From NCBI RefSeq assembly GCF_018406645.1, contig NZ_AP024546.1:434001-498000 (forward strand): DNA of 64,000 nt, read 5' to 3'. The notes under the pieces are model-generated. The model ran no database searches. It worked only from the letters and a program-made list of their open reading frames with translations, and was not told the origin of the DNA. Position numbers and translations under genes: made by a program. Position 1 is the first letter of the stretch. Every line of letters starts with the position of its first letter. Source of the stretch: Lysobacter helvus. Lineage in GTDB: Bacteria > Pseudomonadota > Gammaproteobacteria > Xanthomonadales > Xanthomonadaceae. Below, one piece after another: positions 17,370 to 27,652 of this stretch.

Positions 17370-18776
17370 CTAGTCCCCGGCCGGCACTTTTGCAAGGGCG
17401 GCATCGATGCGGCGCAGGGCCTCGTCGCGGCCTGCGAGGTACACGGTGTGCGAGATATCGGGGCTCACCTGCGTGCCGGTGATGGCCACGCGCAGCGGCT
17501 GCGCAACCTTCCCCATGCCGATGCCGAGCGCATCGGCGGCGGCATGCAGCGCAACGCCCACGTTTTCCGCGGACCACGTGTCCAGCGCTTCCAGGCGCGT
17601 GCGCGCTTCCGCCAGCGGTGCGCGCGCGGCGGCGTTGAGATGCTTGGCGACCGCCGCATCGTCGTATTGCGTGAGCGGACCGAACCACACCGCCGCGCGT
17701 TCCGCCATGTCCTTCAGCGTCTGCACGCGATCGCGCAACGCCACGACGAGGTCGGCCGGCGACGGACCCGCGGCGAGGTCGTAGCCCTGCGCGCGCAGGT
17801 GCCATTCCAGGTGCTTGCCCACTTCGACCGGATCGTCCGACTTCAGGTACTGCTGGTTGAGCCAGCCGAGCTTGGCGGCATCCAGGCGCGAGGCCTTCGC
17901 GTTGACGTCGCGCAGGTCGAACAGCTGCGTCATTTCCGGGATCGAGAAGATCTCCTGGTCGCCGTGCGACCACCCCAGCCGCACGAGGTAATTGAGCAGC
18001 GCGTGCGGCAGATACCCGGCATCGCGGTACTGCATGACATCCGCCGCGCCCGTGCGCTTGGACAGCTTGGCGCCCTGCTCGTCCAGGATCATCGGCAGGT
18101 GCGCGAAATGCGGCACGGGCTTGCCCAGCGCGCGATAGATGTTTATCTGTCGCGGCGTGTTGTTGACGTGGTCGTCGCCGCGCACGACGTCGCTGATGTC
18201 CATGTCGATGTCGTCGACGACGACGGCGAAGTTGTACGTCGGATAGCCGTCGGAGCGGAAGATCACCAGGTCGTCGAGTTCGCCGTTGGCGAATTCGATG
18301 CGGCCCTTGACCTTGTCGTCCCACGCCACGACGCCGTCGAGCGGATTCTTGAAACGGATGACGCGGTTGGGATCGTCGCGAAAGCCCACGTTCTGTTCGC
18401 GATACGCGCCGTTGTAGCGCGGCTTGTCGTTGGCGGCCATCGCGGCTTCGCGCATGGCTTCCAGTTCCGCCTTCGTCTCGTACGCGTAGTACGCGGTCCC
18501 GTCGGCGACCATCTGCTCGGCGACTTCGCGATAGCGGTCCAGGCGCGCGGTCTGGTAGACCGGGCCTTCGTTGTAATCCAGACCCAGCCAGTCCATCGCT
18601 TCCAGGATCGCGTCGATGGCGGCCTGCGTGCTGCGCTCGCGGTCGGTGTCTTCGACGCGCAGGATGAAATCGCCGCCGTGGCGCCGCGCTTCCAGCCAGC
18701 AGTACAGCGCGGTGCGCGCGCCGCCGATGTGCAGGTAACCGGTGGGACTGGGGGCGAAACGGGTGCGGACGGCCAT
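17370..18776 (-). CDS. gltX: glutamate--tRNA ligase
   Basis: 468 aa, standard length for bacterial GluRS (EC 6.1.1.17), class I synthetase. The HIGH-type motif lies in [18 protein letters not shown] near the N-terminus, '[17 protein letters not shown]' follows, and the KMSKS equivalent is [11 protein letters not shown] around residue 240. The C-terminal anticodon-binding domain is complete. Cytoplasmic, essential. Divergent from lpxH; a TAAAAT -10 box on the minus strand lies at 18809-18814. zur follows 9 bases after the stop. Confidence 0.97.
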   Translation of the reverse strand: MAVRTRFAPSPTGYLHIGGARTALYCWLEARRHGGDFILRVEDTDRERSTQAAIDAILEAMDWLGLDYNEGPVYQTARLDRYREVAEQMVADGTAYYAYETKAELEAMREAAMAANDKPRYNGAYREQNVGFRDDPNRVIRFKNPLDGVVAWDDKVKGRIEFANGELDDLVIFRSDGYPTYNFAVVVDDIDMDISDVVRGDDHVNNTPRQINIYRALGKPVPHFAHLPMILDEQGAKLSKRTGAADVMQYRDAGYLPHALLNYLVRLGWSHGDQEIFSIPEMTQLFDLRDVNAKASRLDAAKLGWLNQQYLKSDDPVEVGKHLEWHLRAQGYDLAAGPSPADLVVALRDRVQTLKDMAERAAVWFGPLTQYDDAAVAKHLNAAARAPLAEARTRLEALDTWSAENVGVALHAAADALGIGMGKVAQPLRVAITGTQVSPDISHTVYLAGRDEALRRIDAALAKVPAGD

Positions 18777-18808
18777 GGGCGCGCGAGTTCGAACGGGAAT
18801 GGCCGGCG

Positions 18809-18814
18809 ATTTTA
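18809..18814 (-). promoter_or_regulatory. candidate -10 box of gltX
   Basis: TAAAAT on the minus strand, 32 bases before the gltX ATG, in otherwise GC-rich sequence of the gltX-lpxH divergent region. Confidence 0.4.
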
Positions 18815-18847
18815 CGCGAGCGCGCCCACCTCCGCCGGGCGCCCCAC

Positions 18848-18853
18848 TAGAAT
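18848..18853 (+). promoter_or_regulatory. candidate -10 box of lpxH (leaderless start)
   Basis: TAGAAT ends 6 bases before the lpxH ATG. The predicted transcription start falls on or beside the A of the start codon, and no Shine-Dalgarno is present. Confidence 0.45.
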
Positions 18854-18859
18854 GGCCGT

Positions 18860-19585
18860 ATGCCTGCGTTGTTCATTTCCGACCTCCACCTCGATGCGGA
18901 GCGTCCCGCCATCACCGACCTGTTCGGCCGCTTCCTGGCCGATGAGGCGCGTGGCGCCGATGCGCTGTACATCCTCGGCGACCTGTTCGAAGCCTGGGTG
19001 GGGGACGACGATCCCTCCGACGTCGGCGCGTTCGTCGCCGACCGCCTGGCCACGCTGACGCGCGCGGGGACGCCCGTGTTCTTCCTGCGCGGCAACCGCG
19101 ATTTCCTCGTCGGCGACCGCTTCGCGCGCCGCGCGCGCATGCACATCCTCCCGGATCCGGCGGTCGTGCTGCTCGAGGGCACGCCCACGCTGCTGATGCA
19201 CGGCGACCTGCTGTGCACCGACGACGTGAAGTACCAGGCCTTCCGCGCGCAGACGCGCGATCCGCACTGGCAGGCGCAGTTCCTCGCGCAGCCGCTGGCG
19301 GCGCGGCTCGCGTTCGCGCAACAGGCGCGCGCGGCGAGCAAGGCGCACCAGGGCGGGTTGCAGCAGCAAGGCTTGATGGAAGCGATCACCGATGTTGCGC
19401 CGGCCACCGTCGACGCCACGCTCGCGCGCTTCGGCATCGGCAAGCTCATCCACGGGCACACGCATCGTCCCGCGGTGCACGACGAGCCCAATGGCACGCG
19501 CATCGTGCTGGGCGACTGGTACGAACAAGGCTCGGTGTTGCGCGTGGATCGCGACGGCGCGCAGTTGTCGTCGCTCGCCGCCTAG
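18860..19585 (+). CDS. lpxH: UDP-2,3-diacylglucosamine diphosphatase
   Basis: 241-aa metallophosphoesterase of the LpxH type (EC 3.6.1.54), which hydrolyses UDP-2,3-diacylglucosamine to lipid X and UMP in lipid A synthesis, at the cytoplasmic face of the inner membrane. All di-manganese motifs are present: [45 protein letters not shown] and [11 protein letters not shown]. The distinctive LpxH residues around RGNRDF are intact. Its stop overlaps the convergent DUF455 gene's stop by 4 bases. Confidence 0.96.
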   Translation: MPALFISDLHLDAERPAITDLFGRFLADEARGADALYILGDLFEAWVGDDDPSDVGAFVADRLATLTRAGTPVFFLRGNRDFLVGDRFARRARMHILPDPAVVLLEGTPTLLMHGDLLCTDDVKYQAFRAQTRDPHWQAQFLAQPLAARLAFAQQARAASKAHQGGLQQQGLMEAITDVAPATVDATLARFGIGKLIHGHTHRPAVHDEPNGTRIVLGDWYEQGSVLRVDRDGAQLSSLAA

Positions 19586-20406
19586 GGTTTGCGTTCGCGC
19601 GCTTCGGCGTCCAGCGCGAGCAGTGCTGCCAGTTCTTCCGGATCGAAACCCGCTTCGGCCCGCGCTTCCAGGTTGAACGGGCCATAGAGCACGGGACGCG
19701 CGTATTGCGCGAGCAGGTGCGCGAACGTCGCGCGCGGCTCGCGGCCGTGCAGTTCGCAGCACCAGCGGAACCAGCGCGAGCCCGCGGCCACGTGCCCCAC
19801 TTCCTCGCGCAGGATGACCTCGAGGATGTCGGCGGTCGCATCGTCGCCGAGCGAACGCAGCTTCACGATCATGCCGGGTGTGACATCCAGGCCGCGCGCT
19901 TCCAGCACGCGCGGCACCAGCGCCATGCGCGCGAGCGCGTCGTGCGCGGTTTTTTCCGCCATTTCCCACAAGCCGTTGTGCGCGTCGAAGTCGCCGTAGT
20001 CGTGGCCGAACTCGCGCAGGCGCGCGCGCAGCATCGCGAAGTGCCGCGCTTCGTCCGCCGCCACGCCGATCCAGTCGGCGTAATACGCCGCGGGAAACGT
20101 GCGGAAGCGATACACCGCGTCCCACGCCAGGTCGATCGCGTTGAACTCGATGTGCGCCACCGCGTGGATGAAGGCGGCGCGGCCTTCGTCGCTGCCGAAG
20201 CCGCGGCGCGGCAGGTCGCGCGGCGGCACCAGGCGCGGGCGTTCGGGACGGCCCGGCATGCGGATCGGATCGGGTTCGCGCTCGTCTTCGAGCGTGGCGA
20301 ACTTGCCGTCGGCGAAATCGGCGGCGGCCTGCGCGGTGCGCGCGAGCTTGTCTTCCGGCGTCGCCGCATCCAGGCACGCCTTCGCCGCATCGAACAGCGA
20401 AGCCAT
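19582..20406 (-). CDS. DUF455 ferritin-like protein
   Basis: 274-aa helical protein of the DUF455 family with a ferritin-like four-helix bundle. Possible di-metal ligands sit in [25 protein letters not shown] and [10 protein letters not shown] (E and ExxH pairs on separate helices). Cytoplasmic, no signal. The family occurs singly in many proteobacteria and has no established reaction, though some ferritin-like relatives are oxygen-dependent oxidases or tRNA hydroxylases. It starts 4 bases after the purF stop and is probably co-transcribed with it. Confidence 0.85.
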   Translation of the reverse strand: MASLFDAAKACLDAATPEDKLARTAQAAADFADGKFATLEDEREPDPIRMPGRPERPRLVPPRDLPRRGFGSDEGRAAFIHAVAHIEFNAIDLAWDAVYRFRTFPAAYYADWIGVAADEARHFAMLRARLREFGHDYGDFDAHNGLWEMAEKTAHDALARMALVPRVLEARGLDVTPGMIVKLRSLGDDATADILEVILREEVGHVAAGSRWFRWCCELHGREPRATFAHLLAQYARPVLYGPFNLEARAEAGFDPEELAALLALDAEARERKP

Positions 20407-20410
20407 GGCG

Positions 20411-21883
<1,473 letters not shown>

Positions 21884-21919
21884 GGGATGGGGGATTCCTG
21901 CGTGTTCTGGCTGGTTGGA

Positions 21920-22945
21920 TCAGGGATGCGGGCGGACGATGCCGTCCATCCCGAGTTTCGACTTGACCTGCGCCTTGAGTTGGTCCGCTTCGGCGCGATT
22001 CAACACCGGGCCCACGCGGACGCGGGTGAGGGTGCCCTTGTCGGTGGTGATGCTTTCGGTGAACGCGCTGAAGCCGGCGTTGCGCAGCTTGTCGCGCAGG
22101 GCGTTGGCGTCGGCGGCCTTGCTGAAGGCGGCCAGCTGGACGGCGAAGCCGGTGCCGGACGCGGCGGGCGTGGCGGGCGCGGTCGCTGCGGGCTTGGTGG
22201 CCGGGGTCGTCGCTGCGGCAACGGTGGTGGTGGGCTTCGGCGGCGTGGCGGCCTTCGGCGCTTCGCGCTCGGCGTCCAGGGCCACGACCTTTGCGCTGAC
22301 GTCGCTGCGCACGCCGGCGGCCTTCAGGCGCGCGTCCTCGGCCTGCGCGCGGGTGGCGAACGGACCGATGCGCACGCGCTGGAGCGTCTTGCCGGAGACC
22401 GTCGCGGATTCGCGATAGCCCGGCAGGTGCGCGGCGCGCAGCGAGGCGGTGACCGAATCGGCGGCAGCCGCGGTGGAGAAGCTGCCGTAGTTGACGGCGT
22501 AGTTCCCGCCCGCGGTGGGCGCGGGGTACATCACGCCGGGCGCGGACGGCGGCGGCGTGGTCGGCGCCGGCGCGGTGGCGGCGGCCGAGGCGTCGGGCAG
22601 CGCCTGGACCTGGGCGGCCGAGGCGTCGCGCAGCGGCGCGGCGGCGATCGTCGCGGCAGACGCAGGCGGCGTGTCGGGGAGCGCGGCGACGGTCGCGGTG
22701 CTCGCGGACGGCGCGGGCGGCGTTGCATCCATGCCAAGCGCGCCATCGGCGGGCGTGGCATCGGGCGCCACGAGCGGCAGGTCGCGGGTTTCCAGGTCGC
22801 CGACCGGTGCGCGCGGTGCATCGAGCGGGACGTCGGCGACGCCACTCTCCGGCGCCGGGCCCTGGATCAGCATGGGAAGGAAGATCACGGCCAGCGCGAT
22901 CAGCACGGCTGCGCCGACGAGGCGCTGTTTCAGTGCAGGTTCCAT
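21920..22945 (-). CDS. SPOR-domain membrane protein (DedD-like)
   Basis: 341 aa. One N-terminal membrane helix (LVGAAVLIALAVIFLPMLI, about 9-27) is followed by a long Ala/Pro/Thr-rich linker and two SPOR domains: 'NYAVNYGSFSTAAAADSV ... RVRIGPFATRAQAEDA' and 'GFAVQLAAFSKAADANAL ... RVRVGPVLNRAEADQL'. SPOR domains bind denuded glycan strands at the division septum. The place after folC corresponds to dedD in E. coli, but two SPOR repeats instead of one is different. Translated from an ATG 38 bases after the folC stop. Confidence 0.87.
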   Translation of the reverse strand: MEPALKQRLVGAAVLIALAVIFLPMLIQGPAPESGVADVPLDAPRAPVGDLETRDLPLVAPDATPADGALGMDATPPAPSASTATVAALPDTPPASAATIAAAPLRDASAAQVQALPDASAAATAPAPTTPPPSAPGVMYPAPTAGGNYAVNYGSFSTAAAADSVTASLRAAHLPGYRESATVSGKTLQRVRIGPFATRAQAEDARLKAAGVRSDVSAKVVALDAEREAPKAATPPKPTTTVAAATTPATKPAATAPATPAASGTGFAVQLAAFSKAADANALRDKLRNAGFSAFTESITTDKGTLTRVRVGPVLNRAEADQLKAQVKSKLGMDGIVRPHP

Positions 22946-22983
22946 CGGTGCTCGGGGGACCGGGCGACGTTGCCGGGGCGGAA

Positions 22984-24270
22984 TTATAGACCCCGCCCCT
23001 CCTTCGCTTCTGAACCCAGGGCCGCAATTGCTTCGCCGACGGTATGGAAGGAGCCGAAGACGAGCAGGCGATCGCCCGCGACGGCGTCCTTGCGCGCCGC
23101 GGCGAGCGCGGTGGCGACCTCGGCATGGCGCGCGCCCGCGGCGGCGGGCGTGCCCTGCAGGCGTTCGGCGAAGGCGTCGACGGGCTGGCCGCGCGGGCCT
23201 GCGCCTTCGAGGCCGGCGAGGAACCAGCGATCGATGCGTGGCGCGAGGGCTTCGACGACGCCCCGGGCGTCCTTGTCCCCGAGCGCGGCGTACACGGCGA
23301 AGGTGCGTCCGCGGGCCGGCGTCGCCGCCAACCATTCGGCCAGCGCGCGCGCGGCCTGCGGGTTGTGGCCGACGTCGAGGACGACCTCGATGCCATCGCG
23401 TTCGATGCGCTGCAGGCGCCCCGCCACCGCCGCTTCGGCGATGCCGTGCGCGAAGGCTTCGCGCGGGATCGCGACGTCGAGCGCGCGCAACGCGGCGATC
23501 GCGGTGGCGGCGTTGCGCATCTGCACGGGCGCGGCCAGCGCGGGCGTCGGCAGGTCCAGCGCGAAATTCACTTCGCGCCAGCGCCACGTTTCGGCATCGA
23601 TCGGTTCGAAGAAGAAATCGCAGTTCGCGCGGATCGCCGAGGCGCCGATGCGATACGCGCGGCCGAGCACGCTCGACGGCGGATCGTCGTCGCCCAGCAC
23701 CAGCGGTTTCCACGCGCGCGCGATGCCGGCCTTCTCCGCGCCGATCACTTCGCGATCGTTGCCGAGCCAATCCTGGTGGTCGAGGTCGACGGTGGTGATC
23801 ACGGCCACGTCGGGATCGACGAGGTTCACCGCGTCGAGCCGGCCGCCGAGGCCGACTTCTAGGATCGCCAGGTCCAGTTCGTCCTGCGCGAACAACCACA
23901 ATGCGGCGAGCGTGCCGTATTCGAAGTACGTCAGTTGGGTGTCGCCGCGTGCAGCTTCCACCGCGTCGAAGGCGTGCACGAGCGCGAGATCGTCCGCGTC
24001 GTGGCCGTCGATGCGCACGCGTTCGTTGTAGCGCAGCAAATGCGGCGAGGTGTAGGCGCCCGTGCGCCAGCCGGCGGCGCGCGCGATCGCTTCGATGAAC
24101 GCGACCGTCGAGCCCTTGCCGTTCGTGCCGGCCACGGTGATCACGTGGCGCGCGGGGCGCGTGAGGCCCATGCGCTCGGCTACGTCGGCCACGCGTTCCA
24201 GCCCCATCGCGATGGACTGCGGATGCTGGCGCTCGATGTACGCCAGCCAGTCGTCGAGCGAACGTGCCAT
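22984..24270 (-). CDS. folC: bifunctional dihydrofolate synthase / folylpolyglutamate synthase
   Basis: 428-aa Mur-ligase-family enzyme (EC 6.3.2.12/6.3.2.17) that adds glutamate to dihydropteroate and to folates. The ATP loop is VAGTNGKGSTVAFIEAI near residue 48; other blocks are YTSPHLLRYNERVRIDG, TYFEYGTLAALWLFA, LEVGLGGRLDAVNLVDPD and LDVGHNPQAARALAEWL. Cytoplasmic. Its ATG shares one base with the stop codon of the upstream phosphatase gene (TGATG), so translation is probably coupled. Confidence 0.96.
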   Translation of the reverse strand: MARSLDDWLAYIERQHPQSIAMGLERVADVAERMGLTRPARHVITVAGTNGKGSTVAFIEAIARAAGWRTGAYTSPHLLRYNERVRIDGHDADDLALVHAFDAVEAARGDTQLTYFEYGTLAALWLFAQDELDLAILEVGLGGRLDAVNLVDPDVAVITTVDLDHQDWLGNDREVIGAEKAGIARAWKPLVLGDDDPPSSVLGRAYRIGASAIRANCDFFFEPIDAETWRWREVNFALDLPTPALAAPVQMRNAATAIAALRALDVAIPREAFAHGIAEAAVAGRLQRIERDGIEVVLDVGHNPQAARALAEWLAATPARGRTFAVYAALGDKDARGVVEALAPRIDRWFLAGLEGAGPRGQPVDAFAERLQGTPAAAGARHAEVATALAAARKDAVAGDRLLVFGSFHTVGEAIAALGSEAKEGRGL

Positions 24271-24914
24271 CACAGTGCCCGATGCACCGCTTCGCCGAAC
24301 AACGCCGTGTGGTGCGTGGCGTCGTTCATGCGCACGACGTCGAGGTGCTCGACGTCTGGGCCTTCCAGCAGGTTGAGCGTGGTCGGTGCCTGGCGGAAGG
24401 TCCACAGCTTCGACAGCGGAATCCCCAGCACGTGGCACAGCAGCACGCGATTCACCGCGTCGTGCGCAACGACGAGCAGCGTGTCGTGTTCGCCGAGGCC
24501 GTCGGCGGCACGCGCCAACGCGGGCCACGCGCGATCGAACACGTGCTGCAGCGATTCGCCTTCGGGCATCAGCACTTCGTGCGGCGCGTGGCGCCACGCG
24601 TGCAGGCGATCGGGATCGCGTTCGCGAATCTCGGCGGCAAGCAAGCCCTCCCACGTGCCGTGCGCGATTTCCATCAGGCCGGCGTCCGTCGTGAGGCGCG
24701 CGAGGCGGTCGTCGCCCAGCGCAAGTTCCGCCGTGCGCAGCGCGCGCTTCAACGGCGAGGCGACCGCGCGATCGATGTGCACGTGTTGCAGGCGTTCACC
24801 GAGGGCACGCGCCTGCGCTTCGCCGACGGGCGACAAGGGAATGTCTTCCTGGCCCTGGTAGCGGCCTTCGGCATTCCACGCGGTTTCGCCGTGGCGGGCG
24901 AGCAAGATCTTCAT
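24270..24914 (-). CDS. histidine phosphatase family protein
   Basis: 214-aa phosphoglycerate-mutase-like histidine phosphatase. The phosphate-accepting histidine is in LLARHGETAWN near the N-terminus; the second is in LLVVAHDAVNRVLL; an acid-base Glu is in MEIAHGTWEG. It could be a cofactor-dependent mutase, an alpha-ribazole phosphatase (CobC) or a general sugar phosphatase; the gene is not in a cobalamin cluster, so a general phosphatase is more likely. Lies between serA and folC; the serA stop is 5 bases after... its own ATG on the opposite side in transcription order, that is, it follows... see neighbours: transcription runs serA-upstream region, serA ends at 24919, then this gene starts at 24914. 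Confidence 0.85.
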   Translation of the reverse strand: MKILLARHGETAWNAEGRYQGQEDIPLSPVGEAQARALGERLQHVHIDRAVASPLKRALRTAELALGDDRLARLTTDAGLMEIAHGTWEGLLAAEIRERDPDRLHAWRHAPHEVLMPEGESLQHVFDRAWPALARAADGLGEHDTLLVVAHDAVNRVLLCHVLGIPLSKLWTFRQAPTTLNLLEGPDVEHLDVVRMNDATHHTALFGEAVHRAL

Positions 24915-24918
24915 GCGG

Positions 24919-26481
24919 TCACACCTGCTGGATCGAGAGGACGCCCGGCGTGGTGCGCAGGGCGGCGAGTTGCGAGTCGTCGAGCGGCTGGTCGACGGTG
25001 ATGGCGGCGCGCGCCTGGCCGTCGCCGGCCGCGCCGAGCGCGAAGTTCACGATGTTGATGCCGGCCGCGCCGAGTTGCGAGCCGACGGTGCCGATCATGC
25101 CCGGCCGGTCTTCGTTGCGCAGCAGGAGCACGTGGGCCTGCGGGTCGAATTCGATCTCCACGCCATCCAGGCGCACGACGCGCGGGCCGCGATGCAGGGT
25201 GGCTTCGATTTCGCGCGTGCGGCCTTCGCTTTCGACGCGGATGCGCAGGAGGCGATCGAAGCCGTCGCCATCGCCGCCGATCGTTTCGGCCACGACCAGG
25301 CCGCGCAGCGCGGCTTCCTGCAACGCGTTCACCGGCGTGACGCGACCCGAATGCGCGCCGAGCAAGGCGGCGACGAGCAGGCGCGTGAGCGGGCGCGTGT
25401 CCAGTTGGTCCGTGCGGCCGGCGTAGGTGACGGTGAGCTTCGTCGGCGCGTGCACGAGGCGCGCGGCGAGCCGGCCGAGCGACGACATCAGCGGCATCCA
25501 CGGCCCCACTTCGCGCGCGGCTTCGGCGGTGAGCGGCGGCAGGTTGACGCAGCCGGCGACCGCGCCGGTGGTGACGAAGTCGATGACCTGGCGCGCGAGG
25601 ATCGTGCTGACGGCCTGTTGCGCTTCGCTCGTCGAGGCGCCGAGGTGCGGCGTGAGGATGAGCTTGGATTGCGCGCGCAGCGGCGAATCGGCGGGCAGCG
25701 GTTCGGTCACGAAGGTATCGAGCGCAGCGCCGGCGAGGTGGCCTTCTTCCAGCAGCTTGAGCAACGCGGCTTCGTCGACGAGCCCGCCGCGCGCGGCGTT
25801 GATGAGGTAGGCGCCCGGACGCATCGCGCGCAGGCGCGCTTCGGACAGCAGGTTGGTCGTTTCCTTCGTGCGCGGGATGTGCAGCGTCACGACGTCGGCC
25901 CACGCCAGCAGGTCGTCCAGCGTCTTCAGCGGCACGCTGCCCTTCCCGGCCGCCGACGGCGGCAGGAACGGGTCGTACGCGGCCACGTCCATGCCGATGC
26001 CCTGCGCCTTGCGCGCGACGGTGCCGCCGATGCGGCCCAGGCCGATGACGCCGAGTTTCTTGCCTTCCAGTTCGAAACCGGTGAGGCCGGCCTTCGGCCA
26101 TTGCCCGGCCTTCATGCCGGCGTCGGCGCGCGGCACGTGGCGCGCGAGCGCGAACAGCAGCGACAGCGCATGTTCGGCGGCGGCGAGCGTGTTGCCGTCG
26201 GGCGCGTTCATCACCGCGATGCCGCGCGCGGTGGCGGCTTCGACATCGATGGTGTCCACGCCGGCGCCGGCGCGGCCGATCACGCGCAGGTGCTTCGCCT
26301 GTTCCAGCGCGGACGCGGGCACGGCGGTGGCGGAACGCACGAGCACGGCATCGACGTCGGCGAGCGCGACGGCGAGTTCGGCGGGGTCCTTGATCGGATC
26401 GGAGACGGCGACGTCCCAGCCCGCGAGGCGGAACAACTGGAGACCGTCTTCATGGATGCCATCGCAGGCCAGCACTTTCAT
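24919..26481 (-). CDS. serA: D-3-phosphoglycerate dehydrogenase
   Basis: 520-aa enzyme (EC 1.1.1.95), first step of serine synthesis. Domains in order: substrate- and NAD-binding D-2-hydroxyacid dehydrogenase core (VIGLGRIGGTVARKAQG for NAD, with catalytic Arg in NAARGGLVDE, Glu/His in ILTPHLGAST), an intervening ASB domain (about 315-440), and a C-terminal ACT domain (VLLLRNEDRPGMIGTVGSQL) that is expected to sense serine. This is the long, three-domain type found in many bacteria. The following phosphatase gene begins 4 bases after the stop. Confidence 0.95.
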   Translation of the reverse strand: MKVLACDGIHEDGLQLFRLAGWDVAVSDPIKDPAELAVALADVDAVLVRSATAVPASALEQAKHLRVIGRAGAGVDTIDVEAATARGIAVMNAPDGNTLAAAEHALSLLFALARHVPRADAGMKAGQWPKAGLTGFELEGKKLGVIGLGRIGGTVARKAQGIGMDVAAYDPFLPPSAAGKGSVPLKTLDDLLAWADVVTLHIPRTKETTNLLSEARLRAMRPGAYLINAARGGLVDEAALLKLLEEGHLAGAALDTFVTEPLPADSPLRAQSKLILTPHLGASTSEAQQAVSTILARQVIDFVTTGAVAGCVNLPPLTAEAAREVGPWMPLMSSLGRLAARLVHAPTKLTVTYAGRTDQLDTRPLTRLLVAALLGAHSGRVTPVNALQEAALRGLVVAETIGGDGDGFDRLLRIRVESEGRTREIEATLHRGPRVVRLDGVEIEFDPQAHVLLLRNEDRPGMIGTVGSQLGAAGINIVNFALGAAGDGQARAAITVDQPLDDSQLAALRTTPGVLSIQQV

Positions 26482-26664
26482 TCGCACGCTCCTTGGATGA
26501 GGGGGCGCGCGGAAACGCATGGCCAGCCGGATCGGAACGGGGCGTCGCGGGCGCGACGCGATGGAACGGTGGAACCAACGGCGTGTCGAGAAAACGGGGC
26601 CGGCTGGCATGGGAATCCGCGACGCCCGGAGCCTAACATGGCATCCCCGCAAAGGAGCATCTCC

Positions 26665-27066
26665 ATGGACCAGCAGGCGAAGGGCACGTTCGAAGTGAAG
26701 CGCAGTATGGAACCGGGCTGCGACCTGGGCGACGGCGTGGAAGCCGGGCATTTCCGCTTCGACAAGACGTTCGCCGGGCCACTGGAGGCGACCAGCGTGG
26801 TGCACATGCTGGCGGTGGGGTCGCCGCAGGCGGGATCGGCCGGTTACGTGGCGGTGGAACGCGTGAAGGGGACGCTGGACGGACGCAGCGGCACGTTCTT
26901 CTTCCAGCACAGCGGCGTGATGGACCGCGGCAAGGCAACGCTGGCGTTGAGCGTGGTGCCGGATTCCGGCACCGACGCACTGGCGGGATTGCACGGCACG
27001 ATGGCCATCGACATCACCGACGGCCAGCACTTCTACACGTTCGATTACGGCTTCCGCGACGCCTGA
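26665..27066 (+). CDS. DUF3224 domain protein
   Basis: 133-aa protein of the DUF3224 family, a small allene-oxide-cyclase-like beta-barrel judging by its alternating pattern (GTFEVKRSME, 'FDKTFAGPLEATSVVHMLAVG', 'GTFFFQHSGVMDRG', 'LHGTMAIDITDGQHFYTFDY'). No signal peptide. Cytoplasmic, function unknown. Ribosome site AAAGGAG is at 26651-26657, giving the ATG at 26665; the upstream ATG at 26638 is less likely. Its 3' end overlaps the convergent lipoprotein gene by 22 bases. Confidence 0.8.
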   Translation: MDQQAKGTFEVKRSMEPGCDLGDGVEAGHFRFDKTFAGPLEATSVVHMLAVGSPQAGSAGYVAVERVKGTLDGRSGTFFFQHSGVMDRGKATLALSVVPDSGTDALAGLHGTMAIDITDGQHFYTFDYGFRDA

Positions 27067-27548
27067 GCGTTGCTCGCTTCGGGCATGGCCGAGGAATGGT
27101 GGCTGGTGATGCGCCACGCGCCGTCTTCGAAGGCGTACGTGTAGGTGTAGCGCGCGTGCGTCTGCGAGCCGTCGCCGAAGGTGAAGGTGTACAGGCCGGC
27201 GTCGACCGCCGAATTGCAGCCGAGGAAGACGCGGCGTTCGTCGATGTGGCCCGACGGATGCTTGGCCTGGAAATGCTTGAAGTAATCGAGCTTCTGCTCG
27301 CGCGTGTAGCGTGGCACGTCGGAGAGCGTGGGCAGCAGCACCGAGTCGTCGGCGTACAGCGCGACGACCTCCGTGGCCGGCTTGTGTTCCAGCGCTTCTT
27401 CCCAGCGATCGAACAATGCGGCCACGCCGGCGTCGTCGATGGGGGCGCAGGTGTTGGCGGCCTGCGGCTGCGAAGCGGGCCTGGTGCAGCCTGGCAGCAA
27501 AACAAGCGCGACGACAACGACGCCGGCGCGCATCACGGTGATCAACAT
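27045..27548 (-). CDS. SgcJ/EcaC-type NTF2-like lipoprotein
   Basis: 167 aa with a lipoprotein signal (VVVVALVLLPGC, lipobox LPGC, Cys about residue 21). The mature domain fits the SgcJ/EcaC family of NTF2-like folds: 'ALFDRWEEALEHKPATEVVALYADDSVLLPT', 'KLDYFKHFQAKHP' and 'YTYAFEDGAWRITSHHSS'. The ending HHSS is conserved in this family. Envelope-anchored; function unknown. A second ATG five codons in (27533) is possible. The last 22 bases overlap the convergent DUF3224 gene. Confidence 0.8.
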   Translation of the reverse strand: MLITVMRAGVVVVALVLLPGCTRPASQPQAANTCAPIDDAGVAALFDRWEEALEHKPATEVVALYADDSVLLPTLSDVPRYTREQKLDYFKHFQAKHPSGHIDERRVFLGCNSAVDAGLYTFTFGDGSQTHARYTYTYAFEDGAWRITSHHSSAMPEASNAQASRKP

Positions 27549-27652
27549 CGACGACCCCTCGCATGGCCCGTTGCAGGCCGGTGCGCGAGGCTAGCGCCGG
27601 GACTGCGCGTGCGTCATGCAGCACGCGTCCCGGCGCGAACGCGATCGCTCCG

